From NCBI GenBank assembly GCA_046349855.1, contig JAXMBM010000005.1, positions 121,061-185,060 of the forward strand: a stretch of 64,000 nt of DNA, written 5' to 3'. Both the position numbers and the translations under genes were made by a program. The notes under the pieces are model-generated. The model did not search any database. It worked only from the letters and a program-made list of their open reading frames with translations, and was not told the origin of the DNA. Positions 1 to 10,320 of the stretch are shown piece by piece; the stretch's first letter is position 1, and every line of letters begins with the position of its first letter. The DNA comes from CAIXSC01 sp046349855 (GTDB lineage: Bacteria > Planctomycetota > Planctomycetia > Pirellulales > Pirellulaceae).

Positions 1-666
1 AAGGGGTATGCCCGCTTCGCCGGCCCGCGCGACGATTCGCCCGCCTGGGCCGACCGTGCTCGGGGCTGGCTGCGAGTGCTCCGCTGGGACGCCTGGTGCT
101 CGATGGTGGTCTACACCTTTGCCACCGTGGCGTTTTACCTGTTGGGAGCAGCCACGTTGGGCAAGATCCACCTGATTCCCAAAGGGGTGGACATGATTCG
201 CACGCTGTCGGTGATGTACGAGCCCGTGTTTGGCGGCTGGACCGGTCCCGTGTTTCTGTTTGGTGCCTTCGCCGTGCTGTACTCGACGTTCTTCGTCGCC
301 ATCGCCGGCCATGCGAGGGTGAGTGCCGATGCGCTGCGCGTGTTCGCCAACCGTTCCGTCGAGGGGGATGTGAGTCCGACGGCGGTGAAGTGGTTCAGCG
401 GGATCTATCCATTCATCTGCCTCGCGGTCTACCTGGTGTACGCCGAGCCGACGACGCTGGTCCTGGCCAGCGGAGCCATGCAGGCCATGATGCTCCCCAT
501 GCTCTCGTTCGCGGCCCTGTACTTCCGCTACCGGCGCATCGACCCACGGATCCGCCCTTCCTTGGTCTGGGACCTCTGCCTGTGGCTCTCGGCTCTGGGC
601 ATGCTGGTCGCCGGCGGTTGGCTGTTCCTGACCACGCTGTTCCCCGCGCTGAAACAACTTGCTTAG
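1..666 (+). CDS. Nramp-family divalent metal transporter, C-terminal part
   Basis: The frame is open from the first base of the window to a TAG at 664, so this is the 3' part of a longer gene. The visible piece is about 221 residues and has four to five hydrophobic segments, for example around codons 38-50, 80-102 and 134-160. The stretch RGWLRVLRWDAWCSM followed by VVYTFATVAFYLLGA matches the C-terminal half of planctomycete Nramp-like proteins as I know them. Members of the family carry divalent metal ions with protons across the inner membrane. The metal-binding N-terminal half is outside the window, so substrate cannot be judged. A GTG at 76 is in frame but is an internal codon, not a start. 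Confidence 0.72.
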   Translation, partial: KGYARFAGPRDDSPAWADRARGWLRVLRWDAWCSMVVYTFATVAFYLLGAATLGKIHLIPKGVDMIRTLSVMYEPVFGGWTGPVFLFGAFAVLYSTFFVAIAGHARVSADALRVFANRSVEGDVSPTAVKWFSGIYPFICLAVYLVYAEPTTLVLASGAMQAMMLPMLSFAALYFRYRRIDPRIRPSLVWDLCLWLSALGMLVAGGWLFLTTLFPALKQLA

Positions 667-984
667 CACGACGTGGAAGCTCTGTCCCACGTGAGGCTCC
701 CGCGTGACGGTCCCAGCGAAACGACTCCGGACGGCCGACTTCCCGGGACCGGAACGCCCGGTCCCCCGGCGCGTCGCCCTCAGCACGTCGTTGGCACTGT
801 AATCGCGTAACCGCCGCCACCACCGACCACCGCCAATCCGAGAATTGAACCAACGAGTGTCGGCGGCGGCTTGCCGACACGCAAAGCCAGACCAGCCTTG
901 ACACTTGAGGACCTCACTGATAACCTTTCCACCTCAATGCTGAACTCGCCGCCAACGGTTGTCGAGCGTAAGCATTGACTCCCT
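667..984. other. Intergenic region, nothing recognised
   Basis: No open frame resembling a protein family and no strong hairpin was seen between the transporter gene and the tRNA. The minus-strand open frame over 413-904 is a shadow of the transporter gene and its trailer. Confidence 0.5.
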
Positions 985-1060
<76 letters not shown>

Positions 1061-1095
1061 TTACCAAACCTAAACCGCACAAAGAGTTAGCATAG

Positions 1096-1157
1096 CTTCC
1101 GACGGTCGGAAGTGCTGCGTTTTACCTACAGGATTTCGGGGTAGTTCTACCCCGAAA
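1096..1157 (+). terminator. Two hairpins downstream of tRNA-Ala
   Basis: A 7-bp stem CTTCCGA/TCGGAAG with a 3-nt loop lies at 1096-1112. A perfect 10-bp stem TTTCGGGGTA/TACCCCGAAA with a 4-nt loop lies at 1134-1157. Neither is followed by a long T run, so they may end or process the tRNA transcript, or be the remains of an inserted element. Confidence 0.4.
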
Positions 1158-2202
1158 CTTGGGAAGCGCTGCACTATGGCTCGACCGCGAAAAGCGTTGG
1201 TCCATTCCAGTGACCTACTAAAGCCACGGCCAGCTTCCAAAAGAACGATGGCGACGTTTATTCGACGCCAGGCCGAATCGTAGAAGCCTTGGGCCGCCCA
1301 TTCCCGCCTGGTTAGTGAACCACATGGTTGGTCGAAGGAGCGGCGGGCCTGGAGAGTTCAACTGATTGATCCACCCGGCCGGGGGCCATCGTCTCGGTTC
1401 TCCTTTGCCCTGCGTTTCGATCACGCCGAGTCACCCACGGCAGAATTCCGGGTTTACGATGATTTGACGATCCGATGTCGGTTCGATCCGCAACGCTGGT
1501 GATCGCCCCATTGAAGACCCGCCATTAGTTGTCGCCAGCGTAAATTGACGACGCCGAACACGGTAGTTCCGACCTAACATCGTAGCGCCGTGCAGTCCCG
1601 ATGCTTTTGCCCTTCAGGCCCGGTGATCCCGTTGACCAGGTCGAGGCCGAGCGTTGTTTCCACCAAGAGCCAGGAATACCTCAGTTAGGAAGACCCGTCG
1701 GACCTGATTGACGCATCACTTGGTACCTTGTTCAGGTTTTCATCCCGAAACGATAGTCGAACGGTTTTTGACCGAAGTGTCGTGGAATATACCAGCCCAG
1801 GAGTAGAGCGCCGGTTAGCCCCGGCGTCACCTGGGTGAACAGGGCCCGAGGTCTGGTCGCCCTGGTGCGCTGGGGATAAACTCGAGTGGTCCGGTCCAAG
1901 AGTGGTCATCGGTCGATCATCCCGGTGGGACGCCGTTGGCCTGCTGGGCGGAGGTGGACGGCCTTGCCAGGTCTTGAACCCACCGTCGAAACTGCTTCTG
2001 GGCCGAAGTACGACGGAAACGTGAAATTCACGGGTTACTTTACGTGGCTACCACGCGACTTCCTCCCGGTGGCTGGCGAGTTCTCGTGTCAGCGATTTGA
2101 TGCCGGTTGGGTCGTTCCTAACGAAACTTGGAACGCCTGAGAATTGTTTCATGCATTGTTCAGCCAAGATGCCGACTAACATTCGGCACAGGGGGAACAC
2201 CG
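1158..2202. other. Gene-poor region, no recognisable coding sequence
   Basis: About 1 kb with only short open frames whose translations have no family character that I can recognise. Together with the broken genes that follow, it reads as decayed DNA downstream of the tRNA. Confidence 0.5.
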
Positions 2203-2895
2203 ATGCAACTTGAAGCCATTGATCGGCATACCACGGCGGATTTGATCGTCGAGCGAATCGTCGGTGTGATTAAAGATCGCAAACTGGCGGCGGGAGAGCG
2301 GTTGCCGGGCGAGCATGAACTCGTACAAAAATCGGCGGTGAGTCGGCCGATTTGGCGCGAAGCGCTGCGCGGCTGCAAGCATGGGGCTGGTGGATATCCA
2401 CAGCGTGGCCGCGGAACGTTCTCGGTCGGTAATGCGACGAGGTCTCGCGAATCAGACCTGCGGTCGCGAAGTCACGATATCGCCGCAGGAACCGATTTCG
2501 TATGCCGAGCGATCGCAATCGAAAATCCGCGCGCGTCAAGCGGCGGAGAATGCCACGGCTGAAGATGTCGCCGAAGTGCTGACCGCCATTCTGAAGAATC
2601 TCGACGACGATGACCTGCCTGCATCGAAGTTCTGGAACTCGATTTCCAGTTTCATCGCAAGCTGATCGACATCGCGGCAATCCGCTGATGTGAACATGAT
2701 CGAAGTCATCTACGAGTTCGTGCTGACACAGATGGCGTGACCACCTCGTCGCCGAAAGAAAACCAATTGGTCCGACGACTGCACAAGGCGATTCTGCGAG
2801 CGGTCAAAGAGCACGACCCGACGCCGCGGCGGAAGGCGATGCAGCAGCATATGCAGCCGTGTTGAAGCGTCTGGCCAATGAAGGAGAAAGTATGA
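2203..2895 (+). pseudogene. FadR/GntR-family transcriptional regulator, frameshifted
   Basis: The N-terminal winged-helix part is readable from ATG 2203: DLIVERIVGVIKDRKLAAGE followed by RLPGEHELVQKSAVSRP and REALR are typical of the GntR DNA-binding domain. The following MGLVDIH segment is in another frame near 2381. The ligand-binding FCD part survives as scraps in shifting frames, for example FQFHRKLIDIA near 2650, HKAILRAVKEHDP near 2785 and MQQHMQ near 2840. Several frameshifts separate these pieces, so no functional protein is expected. FadR-type regulators in this phylum usually sit beside the catabolic genes they repress; here the next sequence is also a broken gene. Confidence 0.72.
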
Positions 2896-2935
2896 AAATC
2901 CTTGGCATCACGCAAGCTCGCTCTGTGTTCACGGC

Positions 2936-3500
2936 CTGATCGCGTCCCTGCTGCTGTCGGGACTGCCGCCCACGCCGGAGGAAGTCGCTCAATTCGACCG
3001 CGATTGCCGAGAATCGCGGTACCGCCGACGATCCGCTGCCGGATGCCGCCGTGGGAGCGCTCGCTCGACCGCCTGCTCAAGGAGTCCGCATTACGGCGAG
3101 CGGTGGGCGCGGCACTGGCTGATGTCGCCCATTACGCGGACACGCATGGCTCTCGGCTGCGATCAGCCGCCCGAATGCTGGCGGTATCGCGATTACGTCA
3201 TTGAGTCGCTGAACGGCGGACAGGCCGCGCGACCAGTTCATCCGGGAGCAGATCGCGGGGATGTCATCGCGCCGAATGATCCGCAGGCGGTGATTGCCAC
3301 CGGTTTCTCAGCGGGCCGTGGATTTCGTGGGCCAGGTCGAGACGAAGAGCGACATGCTGAAACGTGTCGCCGCGTGCGGGCGATCTCGACGACATGGTCA
3401 CCGTCATCACCAGCACGCTGGGCGATCGCGAACGGCCGCTGTTCGACATCACGAAGCCCGATGGCGAAAACAGCACACGCAACCTCGCACAGCAAGATCC
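2936..3500 (+). pseudogene. DUF1549-containing planctomycete secreted protein, fragment
   Basis: Fragments in different frames line up in the order expected for a DUF1549 domain: SGLPPTPEEVAQFD near 2958, HYGERWARHWL near 3092-3122, ECWRYRDYVIESLN near 3175-3212, AVIATGF near 3290, then LDDMVTVITSTLGDRE near 3390-3430. Intact family members are large periplasmic proteins, often with a cytochrome c domain. Here the N terminus, haem motif and C-terminal DUF1553 part are missing and frameshifts are frequent. The identity of the fragment is fairly clear; its limits are approximate. Confidence 0.68.
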
Positions 3501-3879
3501 TGAATGCCGCGCGCCTTGAAACGAAACTCGTCGTGGGCGGCGGCGCCAGCCGCCGGGCCCGCTGACAACCTTCGATCGCCACACGAGGGACTCTTCGCCG
3601 AGCATCGCATCATCGGATACATCGCCCCCAAGGACAAACTCGAAGGTCGCGAACAACGCATCTTCGCCGAACGCAACGAAGTCGCCGAAGCCTCGCGGTT
3701 TCCGCCAACAGCAATCGCGACCACGCCCCCGCGACCGCCACACGCGCCACGCCCCACCGAACGACCGGCCATCGACTTCGCCGCCAGCACCGCTGCCTCG
3801 ATGCGACGTCCCCGCGCCGCTTATCAACCCCACCGCACACACGGCGATCAACTCCGCGGACCGCCCCTACATCGCCAAC

Positions 3880-4062
3880 AGAGGCCCGGCCGCCAAGCCC
3901 GCCAACCTCCAACAACACGCCTTCCACTGCTTCAACTGCGGATTGCCCTGAAACGCCCTCGACCTGTGGGTACAGGCCAACAAACTGGGTCACGACGCCG
4001 CCATCGACCTCTGCCGGCGCCTCAACATCCCACTCCCCACTGCCAGGCACAACCACCGGCCA
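3880..4062 (+). pseudogene. CHC2-type primase zinc-finger fragment
   Basis: The translation around 3922-4062 reads HAFHCFNCGLP, then an in-frame TGA at 3948, then NALDLWVQANKLGHDAAIDL and CRRLNIPLP. This resembles the end of the CHC2 zinc finger seen in DnaG-like primases of planctomycete mobile elements (CFxC, then GNxLDLW, then DLCxRL). The stop codon falls where a glycine codon is expected. It is a scrap, not a gene, and suggests a former integrative element here. Confidence 0.5.
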
Positions 4063-4205
4063 GGGAAGAGGAACTCCGTAGACGCCCTGGGTCGCACTGG
4101 TAACATACCCCAGCCCAACCCAGGCGATTCGTCCCCTTACCAACTAACGCGAGGAACCGTCACGCTGTGCATGCTCTGGCGTTTTAGTTCCCCAGGAACC
4201 TTCTG

Positions 4206-7200
4206 ATGTCCCTCCCATTGGAACCGACGAGTTCGAATTCGCCGGAAGCCATCGCCTCAAATGCCACGCACGAGCCCAATCTTGGGCTCACGGAGTCGCT
4301 TGCTGGGCCTGAGGTCACCACCGGCTTTGCCGGTAGTCCCATACGTCCGACCTCGACTCGTTCGCTGGCCGGACGTTACGCCTTGGGCGAGGAAATCGCA
4401 CGTGGTGGGATGGGTGTCGTGTGTCACGCCACCGACACCATGCTCGATCGCGTGATTGCCGTAAAGATACTTCAGGACAAGTTCGGAACGGACACCGCCG
4501 CCGCTCGTCGCTTTCTTTCCGAGGCCCGCATTACCGCCCGATTGCAGCACCCTGCCATCCCGCCGGTCCACGACCTCGGCACCCTGAGCGACGGCCGTCC
4601 ATTTCTGGTCATGAAGCTCATCCAAGGGGACACCCTCGACAGACTCCTGAAGAATCGGCCGTCCCCGGCGCATGATTGGGGCCGCTTCATAACGGTGTTT
4701 GCCCAGATCTGCCAAGCCGTTGCCTATGCCCACGCCCGCAAGGTGATCCACCGCGATCTCAAGCCCGCGAACGTGATGGTCGGTGCCTTCGGCGAGGTCC
4801 AGGTCATGGACTGGGGACTGGCCAAGGTGCTTGACGGGACAGCAGATTCGGCAATGGCCAAGGACGCAGAGGGTTGGACGGCCGCGCCGGATGCGGACAG
4901 CTTGACGCGGGCCGGGAGTGTCATGGGCACTCTGGCTTATATGCCCCCGGAGCAGGCCGCCGGCGATGTCGAAAGGATGGACGAGCGTTCGGACGTGTTC
5001 GGTTTGGGGGCAGTGCTGTGCGAGATCCTGACGGGCTCACCGCCGTACACCGTTGCGGCGCGCGTTCAATCGCTGGCCGGCGACACGACGGAGGCGTTCG
5101 AGCGGCTGGACAGGAGCGGAGCGGACCCGGAGCTGGTGATGCTGTGCAAGCGGTGTTTGGCGACGGAGCGGGGCGAACGCCCAGCGGACGCGGGTGAGCT
5201 GGCCGCAGCCGTCGGGGCGCATCTGGCCGCGTCCGAGGAACGGGCGCGACGAGCCGAGTTGGAGCGGGTGAGGACGGAGGCCGAGAGTCGGGAGCAAACG
5301 AAACGGCGAAAACTACAGCTTGCCATCGGTTTCCTCGCAGCGGCATTGGTGGTCCTGGGTATGGCCGGTTGGCGGTGGAGAGAGAGGGAGCGCGAGACGA
5401 GGGAGCGGGAACAACGGATCACCGAGGAACAGGCGGAACGAGTTGCCGACGAGTTGGTGCAGACGGCAACTTCCAAGTTCGACCTGGCGCGCGGCGCCGG
5501 CTGGAATCCCGCGATGTGGGCGGAGGCCCGCGAGGCAGCGCGGCAGGCCGAGGCAACGGCTACTCGCCTGCCGTTCCGTTCGCGCGTGCACCAGCGCGCG
5601 AGCGCACTACGAGGCGAAATCGAACGGCTCGAGCGGAACCGGCGTCTCGTCTCCACACTGCTGGAGATCCAAGCGAGCATGGGCGACACCATTCTCGGCA
5701 CCGGGGACCAGGACTTTCGCGGTGCCCATGAACGCTACGCCGAAGCCTTTCGTGATTTCGGCACCGACCTGTTCCAGCTGTCTCCGGTGGAAGGCGCCGA
5801 TCTTCTTGCCAGCATGGGTGCCGAGGTTCGTGTGCAGCTGGCGGCAGCGCTGGATGACTGGGTGTACGTACAGTTCATGAAAAATGGAATTCGCATGGGG
5901 CCTTTCGTCCACCTGTTCGAGGTCACTCGTCGGCTCGACCCAGACCCGCTGCGTAATCGGATCCGCGAACTTGCGGCGGCCGCAGACGGCCAGGGGCTAA
6001 AGACGCTGGTCGGAGGCATAGACCCAGCCGAGCAGCCAACTCAGACGGTCAATCTTGTAGCCGTCTATGTGTTCTTTCTGAACGAAAACTCCGGCGGTGC
6101 CGAGCTGGCTGCCGACTTTCTGGTGAGGGCGCACCCGCACCATCCCGGCGATTTCCAGATCTGCCACAATCTGGCCTGGTTCTACACGTACCTCCGACGG
6201 TATGACGCCGCGATCCCCTACAGCGTGGCGGCGATTGCCATCCGCCCACACAGCATGAATGCCTGGTGGGACTACTCCCGCGCATTGAGTGGGGCGAGCC
6301 GGTACGTCGAGGCAGAGGCGGCATGTCGCCGAATGCTCGAGCTCCAGCCCGGTAATCTCGCCGCCTACTTGCAGCTGGCACGTCTGCTGGGAGCGAAAGG
6401 GGACTCCGAGGCAGCGGTCCAGGTGTTGCGGGAAGCCATTGAAATTCACCCCAAGGACCCCATGCTCTACAACGAGCTCAGGCACATGCTCTATGGTCGC
6501 CGCGACTTTGTAGCCGCGGTGGAGGCATGTCGCGCCTCGATTGAGCTGGCGCCAAACTACTATGTGTTTCGCTTCTATCTCGGCGACCTCTTCGTGGAGC
6601 TGGGAGACCTGGATGGCGCGGCCGCAGCCTACCGGGAAGCCCTCCGAATCGAGCCAAGTATAGCGCTCGTCCATAGCAAACTTGGGAGCGTCCTGCGTGC
6701 CCACGGCGACTTGGACGGAGCGGTTTCCGGTTTTCAACAGGCGCTCAAGCTGAACTCGAAAGACGTCGCGGCTCAAATCAACCTGGGCAACTGCCTGCTG
6801 GACCGGATGGACTACGACGCGGCGCTCACCTGCTACCGCGAGGCTGTCCAGGCGGCGCCGAACCACGCACCCGCTCATTTCGGCCTGGGGTGTGCCTTGC
6901 GGGCGAAGGGCGACCTCGACGCGGCGATCGATTCGTTCCAAGAGGCATCCCGGCTGGCCCCGACCGACAACGCGTCCGCCATGGCCCTGAAGGACGCCCG
7001 GCGATTGCGTGAGTGCTTCCCCCATTTACCCCAGTTCCTGGCTGGTACCGCCCAACCAGCCTCTCTGGAGGAAGCGACGCTGTTGGCCGAACTGTGCGGT
7101 CAACCGTTCGTCAAGCAATATGCCGAGTCCGCCAGGCGATACGCTGAATTGTTCTCCATGGCACAAGGTCTCGCGGATGACCTGCAAACGCGGGCTCGAT

Positions 7201-7541
7201 ATAGGGCCGCTTGCGCCGCGCTCCTTGCCGCCCGCGGAGAAGGAGTGCAGGCCCCGTCCGATCCGGGGGAGCGAGCAGCCCTGCGTTCCCGGTCGATTGC
7301 CTGGCTGCGTGCCGACCTGACGGCCTTACGCAAACAAGCGAACTCAAACGATGCGGAGCAGTCCCAAGCGGCGGCCGAAATGCTTGCCCAGTGGTTGCGC
7401 GACGCGAGTCTGTCGGATACACGTGGTGATTCTGAGTGGATTCGCGCCTCAACAACCGAAAGGCGCGAATGGGATGAATTCTGGGCCGACGTTAAAGCGT
7501 GTCTGACCGCCGCCCTGAGGTCCGCCGCATTAAGAGAATAG
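4206..7541 (+). CDS. Ser/Thr protein kinase with C-terminal TPR repeats
   Basis: 1111 residues. The kinase domain covers about residues 58-340. It shows the glycine loop RGGMG (66-70), the lysine of VIAVKIL (K87), the catalytic loop HRDLKPAN (D184), a DWG in place of DFG (202-204) and GTLAYMPPEQ (241-250). DWG is common in this planctomycete kinase group. After a basic, glutamate-rich juxtamembrane stretch there is one membrane segment at about 371-390, a short coiled region, then roughly seven TPR units between about 640 and 960. The expected topology is a cytoplasmic kinase with an extracytoplasmic TPR scaffold, so it probably signals through protein-protein contacts; the substrate is unknown. 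It is transcribed alone, downstream of decayed DNA. Confidence 0.93.
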   Translation: MSLPLEPTSSNSPEAIASNATHEPNLGLTESLAGPEVTTGFAGSPIRPTSTRSLAGRYALGEEIARGGMGVVCHATDTMLDRVIAVKILQDKFGTDTAAARRFLSEARITARLQHPAIPPVHDLGTLSDGRPFLVMKLIQGDTLDRLLKNRPSPAHDWGRFITVFAQICQAVAYAHARKVIHRDLKPANVMVGAFGEVQVMDWGLAKVLDGTADSAMAKDAEGWTAAPDADSLTRAGSVMGTLAYMPPEQAAGDVERMDERSDVFGLGAVLCEILTGSPPYTVAARVQSLAGDTTEAFERLDRSGADPELVMLCKRCLATERGERPADAGELAAAVGAHLAASEERARRAELERVRTEAESREQTKRRKLQLAIGFLAAALVVLGMAGWRWRERERETREREQRITEEQAERVADELVQTATSKFDLARGAGWNPAMWAEAREAARQAEATATRLPFRSRVHQRASALRGEIERLERNRRLVSTLLEIQASMGDTILGTGDQDFRGAHERYAEAFRDFGTDLFQLSPVEGADLLASMGAEVRVQLAAALDDWVYVQFMKNGIRMGPFVHLFEVTRRLDPDPLRNRIRELAAAADGQGLKTLVGGIDPAEQPTQTVNLVAVYVFFLNENSGGAELAADFLVRAHPHHPGDFQICHNLAWFYTYLRRYDAAIPYSVAAIAIRPHSMNAWWDYSRALSGASRYVEAEAACRRMLELQPGNLAAYLQLARLLGAKGDSEAAVQVLREAIEIHPKDPMLYNELRHMLYGRRDFVAAVEACRASIELAPNYYVFRFYLGDLFVELGDLDGAAAAYREALRIEPSIALVHSKLGSVLRAHGDLDGAVSGFQQALKLNSKDVAAQINLGNCLLDRMDYDAALTCYREAVQAAPNHAPAHFGLGCALRAKGDLDAAIDSFQEASRLAPTDNASAMALKDARRLRECFPHLPQFLAGTAQPASLEEATLLAELCGQPFVKQYAESARRYAELFSMAQGLADDLQTRARYRAACAALLAARGEGVQAPSDPGERAALRSRSIAWLRADLTALRKQANSNDAEQSQAAAEMLAQWLRDASLSDTRGDSEWIRASTTERREWDEFWADVKACLTAALRSAALRE

Positions 7542-7696
7542 TTGTGCCGTAGTCAGGAAATGGCTCGCATTTGCGCCCTCTCTCTCCGAGGGCTGAAGTG
7601 GACCCCGGTTTTCGGACCAGCAGGGGCCGAGAATAAGGTGGATCAGAGAGCCGCACGGCGGCTGGCTTGTGGCGTTCTGTCGCAAATGCAGACGAA

Positions 7697-8044
7697 ATGA
7701 ACCTAATCGTGGAAAGTAATCCATACACCCCGCCGCAGTTGCCGACGGACGCGTTGCATTCCTCGCCCACATGGGATCGTCGATTCCTGTTCCTGCTGTT
7801 GCCACCACTGATTCCACTTGCAGTTCACGCCATCGTTCGCCTCTTTATTCCATCTGACGAAACCCTGCTTCAAACGTTGTTCGCTCTTGGGTCAATCATC
7901 CCGGCATGGGCGTGGTCCCAATCCATGATTGATCGATTGCGATTATCATTCTGGAAGTCGTACTTGTTAGCGTGTTGCGTTTGGGGCGCTGTGTTAGTGT
8001 CTGCATTCCTTTCCCAGGAACTTTTCGATTGGGCTTTTGGTTGA
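7697..8044 (+). CDS. Small membrane protein with NPYTPP motif
   Basis: 115 residues from ATG 7697; a TTG ten codons upstream (7667) is also in frame. The N-terminal MNLIVESNPYTPP is the short NPYxPP signature often seen at the start of uncharacterised planctomycete membrane proteins. Three hydrophobic segments follow, at about residues 28-48, 53-75 and 85-107. No catalytic motif is visible and the function is unknown. It lies 155 bp after the kinase gene on the same strand. Confidence 0.6.
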   Translation: MNLIVESNPYTPPQLPTDALHSSPTWDRRFLFLLLPPLIPLAVHAIVRLFIPSDETLLQTLFALGSIIPAWAWSQSMIDRLRLSFWKSYLLACCVWGAVLVSAFLSQELFDWAFG

Positions 8045-8324
8045 CCTCAATCGTTGCACTACGGCGCTTACCGAGCAGTTCCAGAGAACGGTCTTGCGGA
8101 TGAGGGCCGTCAAAGCCGCAACCGCGAAGCAGCTCAGCTCTCCACCAAGGCACCCAAGCGACAAAACCACAGTTGTCGCCCCGTTTCGCAGCAACTCCGT
8201 GCTGCGGACGTGGCGGCCGGCGCCCTGAAAGTCGACCACGCCATGTTGGTTCTCGCAGGGGAGCCCTTCAGCGACTTCCGCTGGATTCGTGGAGGACATC
8301 CGGCGCTGGGGCTCTTGGACGCAG
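8045..8324. other. Non-coding region upstream of purine-rich repeat
   Basis: No convincing gene was seen. Open frames on both strands here are arginine- and serine-rich readings of GC-rich sequence without family character. Confidence 0.45.
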
Positions 8325-8415
8325 GATTTCCGCGAGGAAGGGGCGGGGAAGGCTCGAGGATGGCGCGAGGAAGGCTCGAGGAAGGAGTGCGGAAGGAGTG
8401 CGGAAGGGTCGCGGC
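8325..8415 (+). repeat. Purine-rich degenerate tandem repeat
   Basis: Imperfect copies of a unit like GGCTCGAGGAAGG and GGAGTGCGGAAGG follow one another. The block sits about 60 bp before a 19-bp hairpin that recurs at 21341. Confidence 0.6.
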
Positions 8416-8477
8416 GTGACCGCTCGATGGTCCCACGATCCGGCTGCGGGTGGGGCAGTGTCTGCCTGAACGCTAGT

Positions 8478-8496
8478 TGGACCACGGAGTGGTCCA
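8478..8496 (+). repeat. Hairpin repeat TGGACCAC-GGA-GTGGTCCA, copy 1
   Basis: Perfect 8-bp stem with a GGA loop. The same 19 bases, with shared flanks GT on the left and CxACTTTGG on the right, occur at 21341-21359. No T run follows here, so a simple terminator role is not obvious. Confidence 0.7.
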
Positions 8497-8703
8497 CTAC
8501 TTTGGGCTGACTCTGGGCTGACGCGTCCGCGAGTGACTCATCGCCTCCTCCCTGCCAACCCGCTCACCGTTGCCCCTCGGAGCAGGAAATTCTGGAAAAC
8601 TTGGTGGAAAACCGCATGTCATCCATGCACGCCTGTTGATATAACTAAGCAGGTCACGGGGTCGCCTGGACCACGGAACACGTTTGCCGGCTGGAGGTTG
8701 AGC

Positions 8704-10098
8704 ATGCTGACGATTGCGGGCCCACGAAGTTCGACGCGTGAGTTTTGTGACCGAGTTTCGCGGCGCGACATCCTGCGAATCGGGACTCTGGCGGCCCTCG
8801 GCACCGCCGGCGGCTGGACTCTCCCCGACCTCCTTCGAGCCGAGTCGCTGACCGGCCAGAAGTCGCCCAAGTCGGTGATCATGATCTACCTGGTCGGCGG
8901 TCCGCCACACCAGGATATGTTCGACCTCAAGCCCGACGCCCCGAAGGAAGTGGCGGGGCCCTGGCGACCGATCGCGACCAAGGTCCCTGGATTCGACATC
9001 TGCGAAGCCTTCCCGCGACTCGCCGGATTGACCGACAAGCTGACCGTCATTCGCTCGCTGGTCGGCAACCAGCATGACCACGATGCGATCCAGGTGTTCA
9101 ACGGCCGCGATCCGCGGAAGCCCAAGCCGTCGGGCGGCTGGCCCCAGTTCGGCACGATGGTCTCCAAGCTGCAGGGACCGGCGCGGCGCGAGTCGCCGCC
9201 GTACGTCAGCCTGTGCTACACCTGCACTCACGGACCGTACAACGAGCCAGGCCCCGGTTATCTGGGCATGGCCCAATCCCCGCTGCGCCCGTTGGGCGAT
9301 ACCCGCAAGGACATGATCCTCAACGGCGTCACCCTGGATCGGCTGGCCGATCGGAAGCAGCTGCTACAGAGCTTCGATCTGCTACGGCGGGATGTCGATC
9401 AAACGTCCATGATGGCAGGGCTCGACGCCTTCACCGAACAGGCGATGGGCCTGCTCACCTCGTCGAAACTCGCCGAAGCGCTCGACCTGTCGCGGGAAGA
9501 TCCCCGAGTCGTGGCGCGGTACGGGACGGGCGATCCCAAGATCATGATGGATGGCAATGGAGCACCGCGCGTGCCGCAAAGCCTGCTCCTGGCCCGACGG
9601 CTGATCGAAGCCGGTGTGCGCGTCGTCACCCTGAATTACAGCAAGTGGGACTGGCACGGCGGCACGAACGCGGAAGGGCGCGCCAACAACTCGATTTTCC
9701 TGCGGGAAGCCGAAGACTTCCCGGTGTTCGACCAATGCGTCAGCGCGCTGGTCGAGGACCTGCACCAGCGTGGTCTGGCGGATGACTGCGCCGTCGTCAT
9801 CTGGGGCGAATTCGGCCGGACCCCCAAGATCAGCCCGATCGTCGGGCGCGATCACTGGCCCCAAGTCAACTGCGCCCTGCTCGCTGGCGGCACGCTGCGT
9901 CACGGCCAGGTCATCGGAGCGACCGACCGCATCGCCGGGGAAGCCGTTTCGCGTCCCGTGACGTTTGGCGAGGTCTACGCCACGCTGTTCCGGCACCTGG
10001 GAATCGATGTCAATCGCACAACGATCCGCGACCTCCACGGCCGCCCACAGTATCTGGTCGAAGACCACGCCCAGCCTCTGCCCGAACTGATCTCCTGA
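8704..10098 (+). CDS. DUF1501 family secreted protein
   Basis: 464 residues from ATG 8704; an in-frame start at 8533 would add 57 residues before the signal. The N terminus has a Tat-like signal (SRRDILRIG followed by a hydrophobic stretch). Family landmarks include IMIYLVGGPPHQDMFDLKPD, WDWHGG, VIWGEFGRTPKI and GRDHWP. DUF1501 proteins belong to the alkaline phosphatase/sulfatase-like superfamily and are hugely expanded in planctomycetes, where they are usually exported. They often pair with DUF1549/DUF1553 proteins; here the only DUF1549 trace is the decayed copy about 5 kb upstream. Enzymatic activity and substrate are unknown. Confidence 0.9.
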   Translation: MLTIAGPRSSTREFCDRVSRRDILRIGTLAALGTAGGWTLPDLLRAESLTGQKSPKSVIMIYLVGGPPHQDMFDLKPDAPKEVAGPWRPIATKVPGFDICEAFPRLAGLTDKLTVIRSLVGNQHDHDAIQVFNGRDPRKPKPSGGWPQFGTMVSKLQGPARRESPPYVSLCYTCTHGPYNEPGPGYLGMAQSPLRPLGDTRKDMILNGVTLDRLADRKQLLQSFDLLRRDVDQTSMMAGLDAFTEQAMGLLTSSKLAEALDLSREDPRVVARYGTGDPKIMMDGNGAPRVPQSLLLARRLIEAGVRVVTLNYSKWDWHGGTNAEGRANNSIFLREAEDFPVFDQCVSALVEDLHQRGLADDCAVVIWGEFGRTPKISPIVGRDHWPQVNCALLAGGTLRHGQVIGATDRIAGEAVSRPVTFGEVYATLFRHLGIDVNRTTIRDLHGRPQYLVEDHAQPLPELIS

Positions 10099-10320
10099 TG
10101 CGGGTATGAGCAGCTTCGCCAGCGGTCCAGCGACTCGGCGGATCAGGATGCTTGACGGACGGGCCCACACGACGGACGGGACCTCCGTCGTAGCCGAAAT
10201 CGAAGAGTTGATTATGGCAATGCGGGGCGCACTCGTGGTTCGCGCCGAGATCCATCCTCCGGACACGGAGGCGTTGGGTCGCGGAGCGATCCACGACTAT
10301 GACAACCAGGCGCTGTTCAA

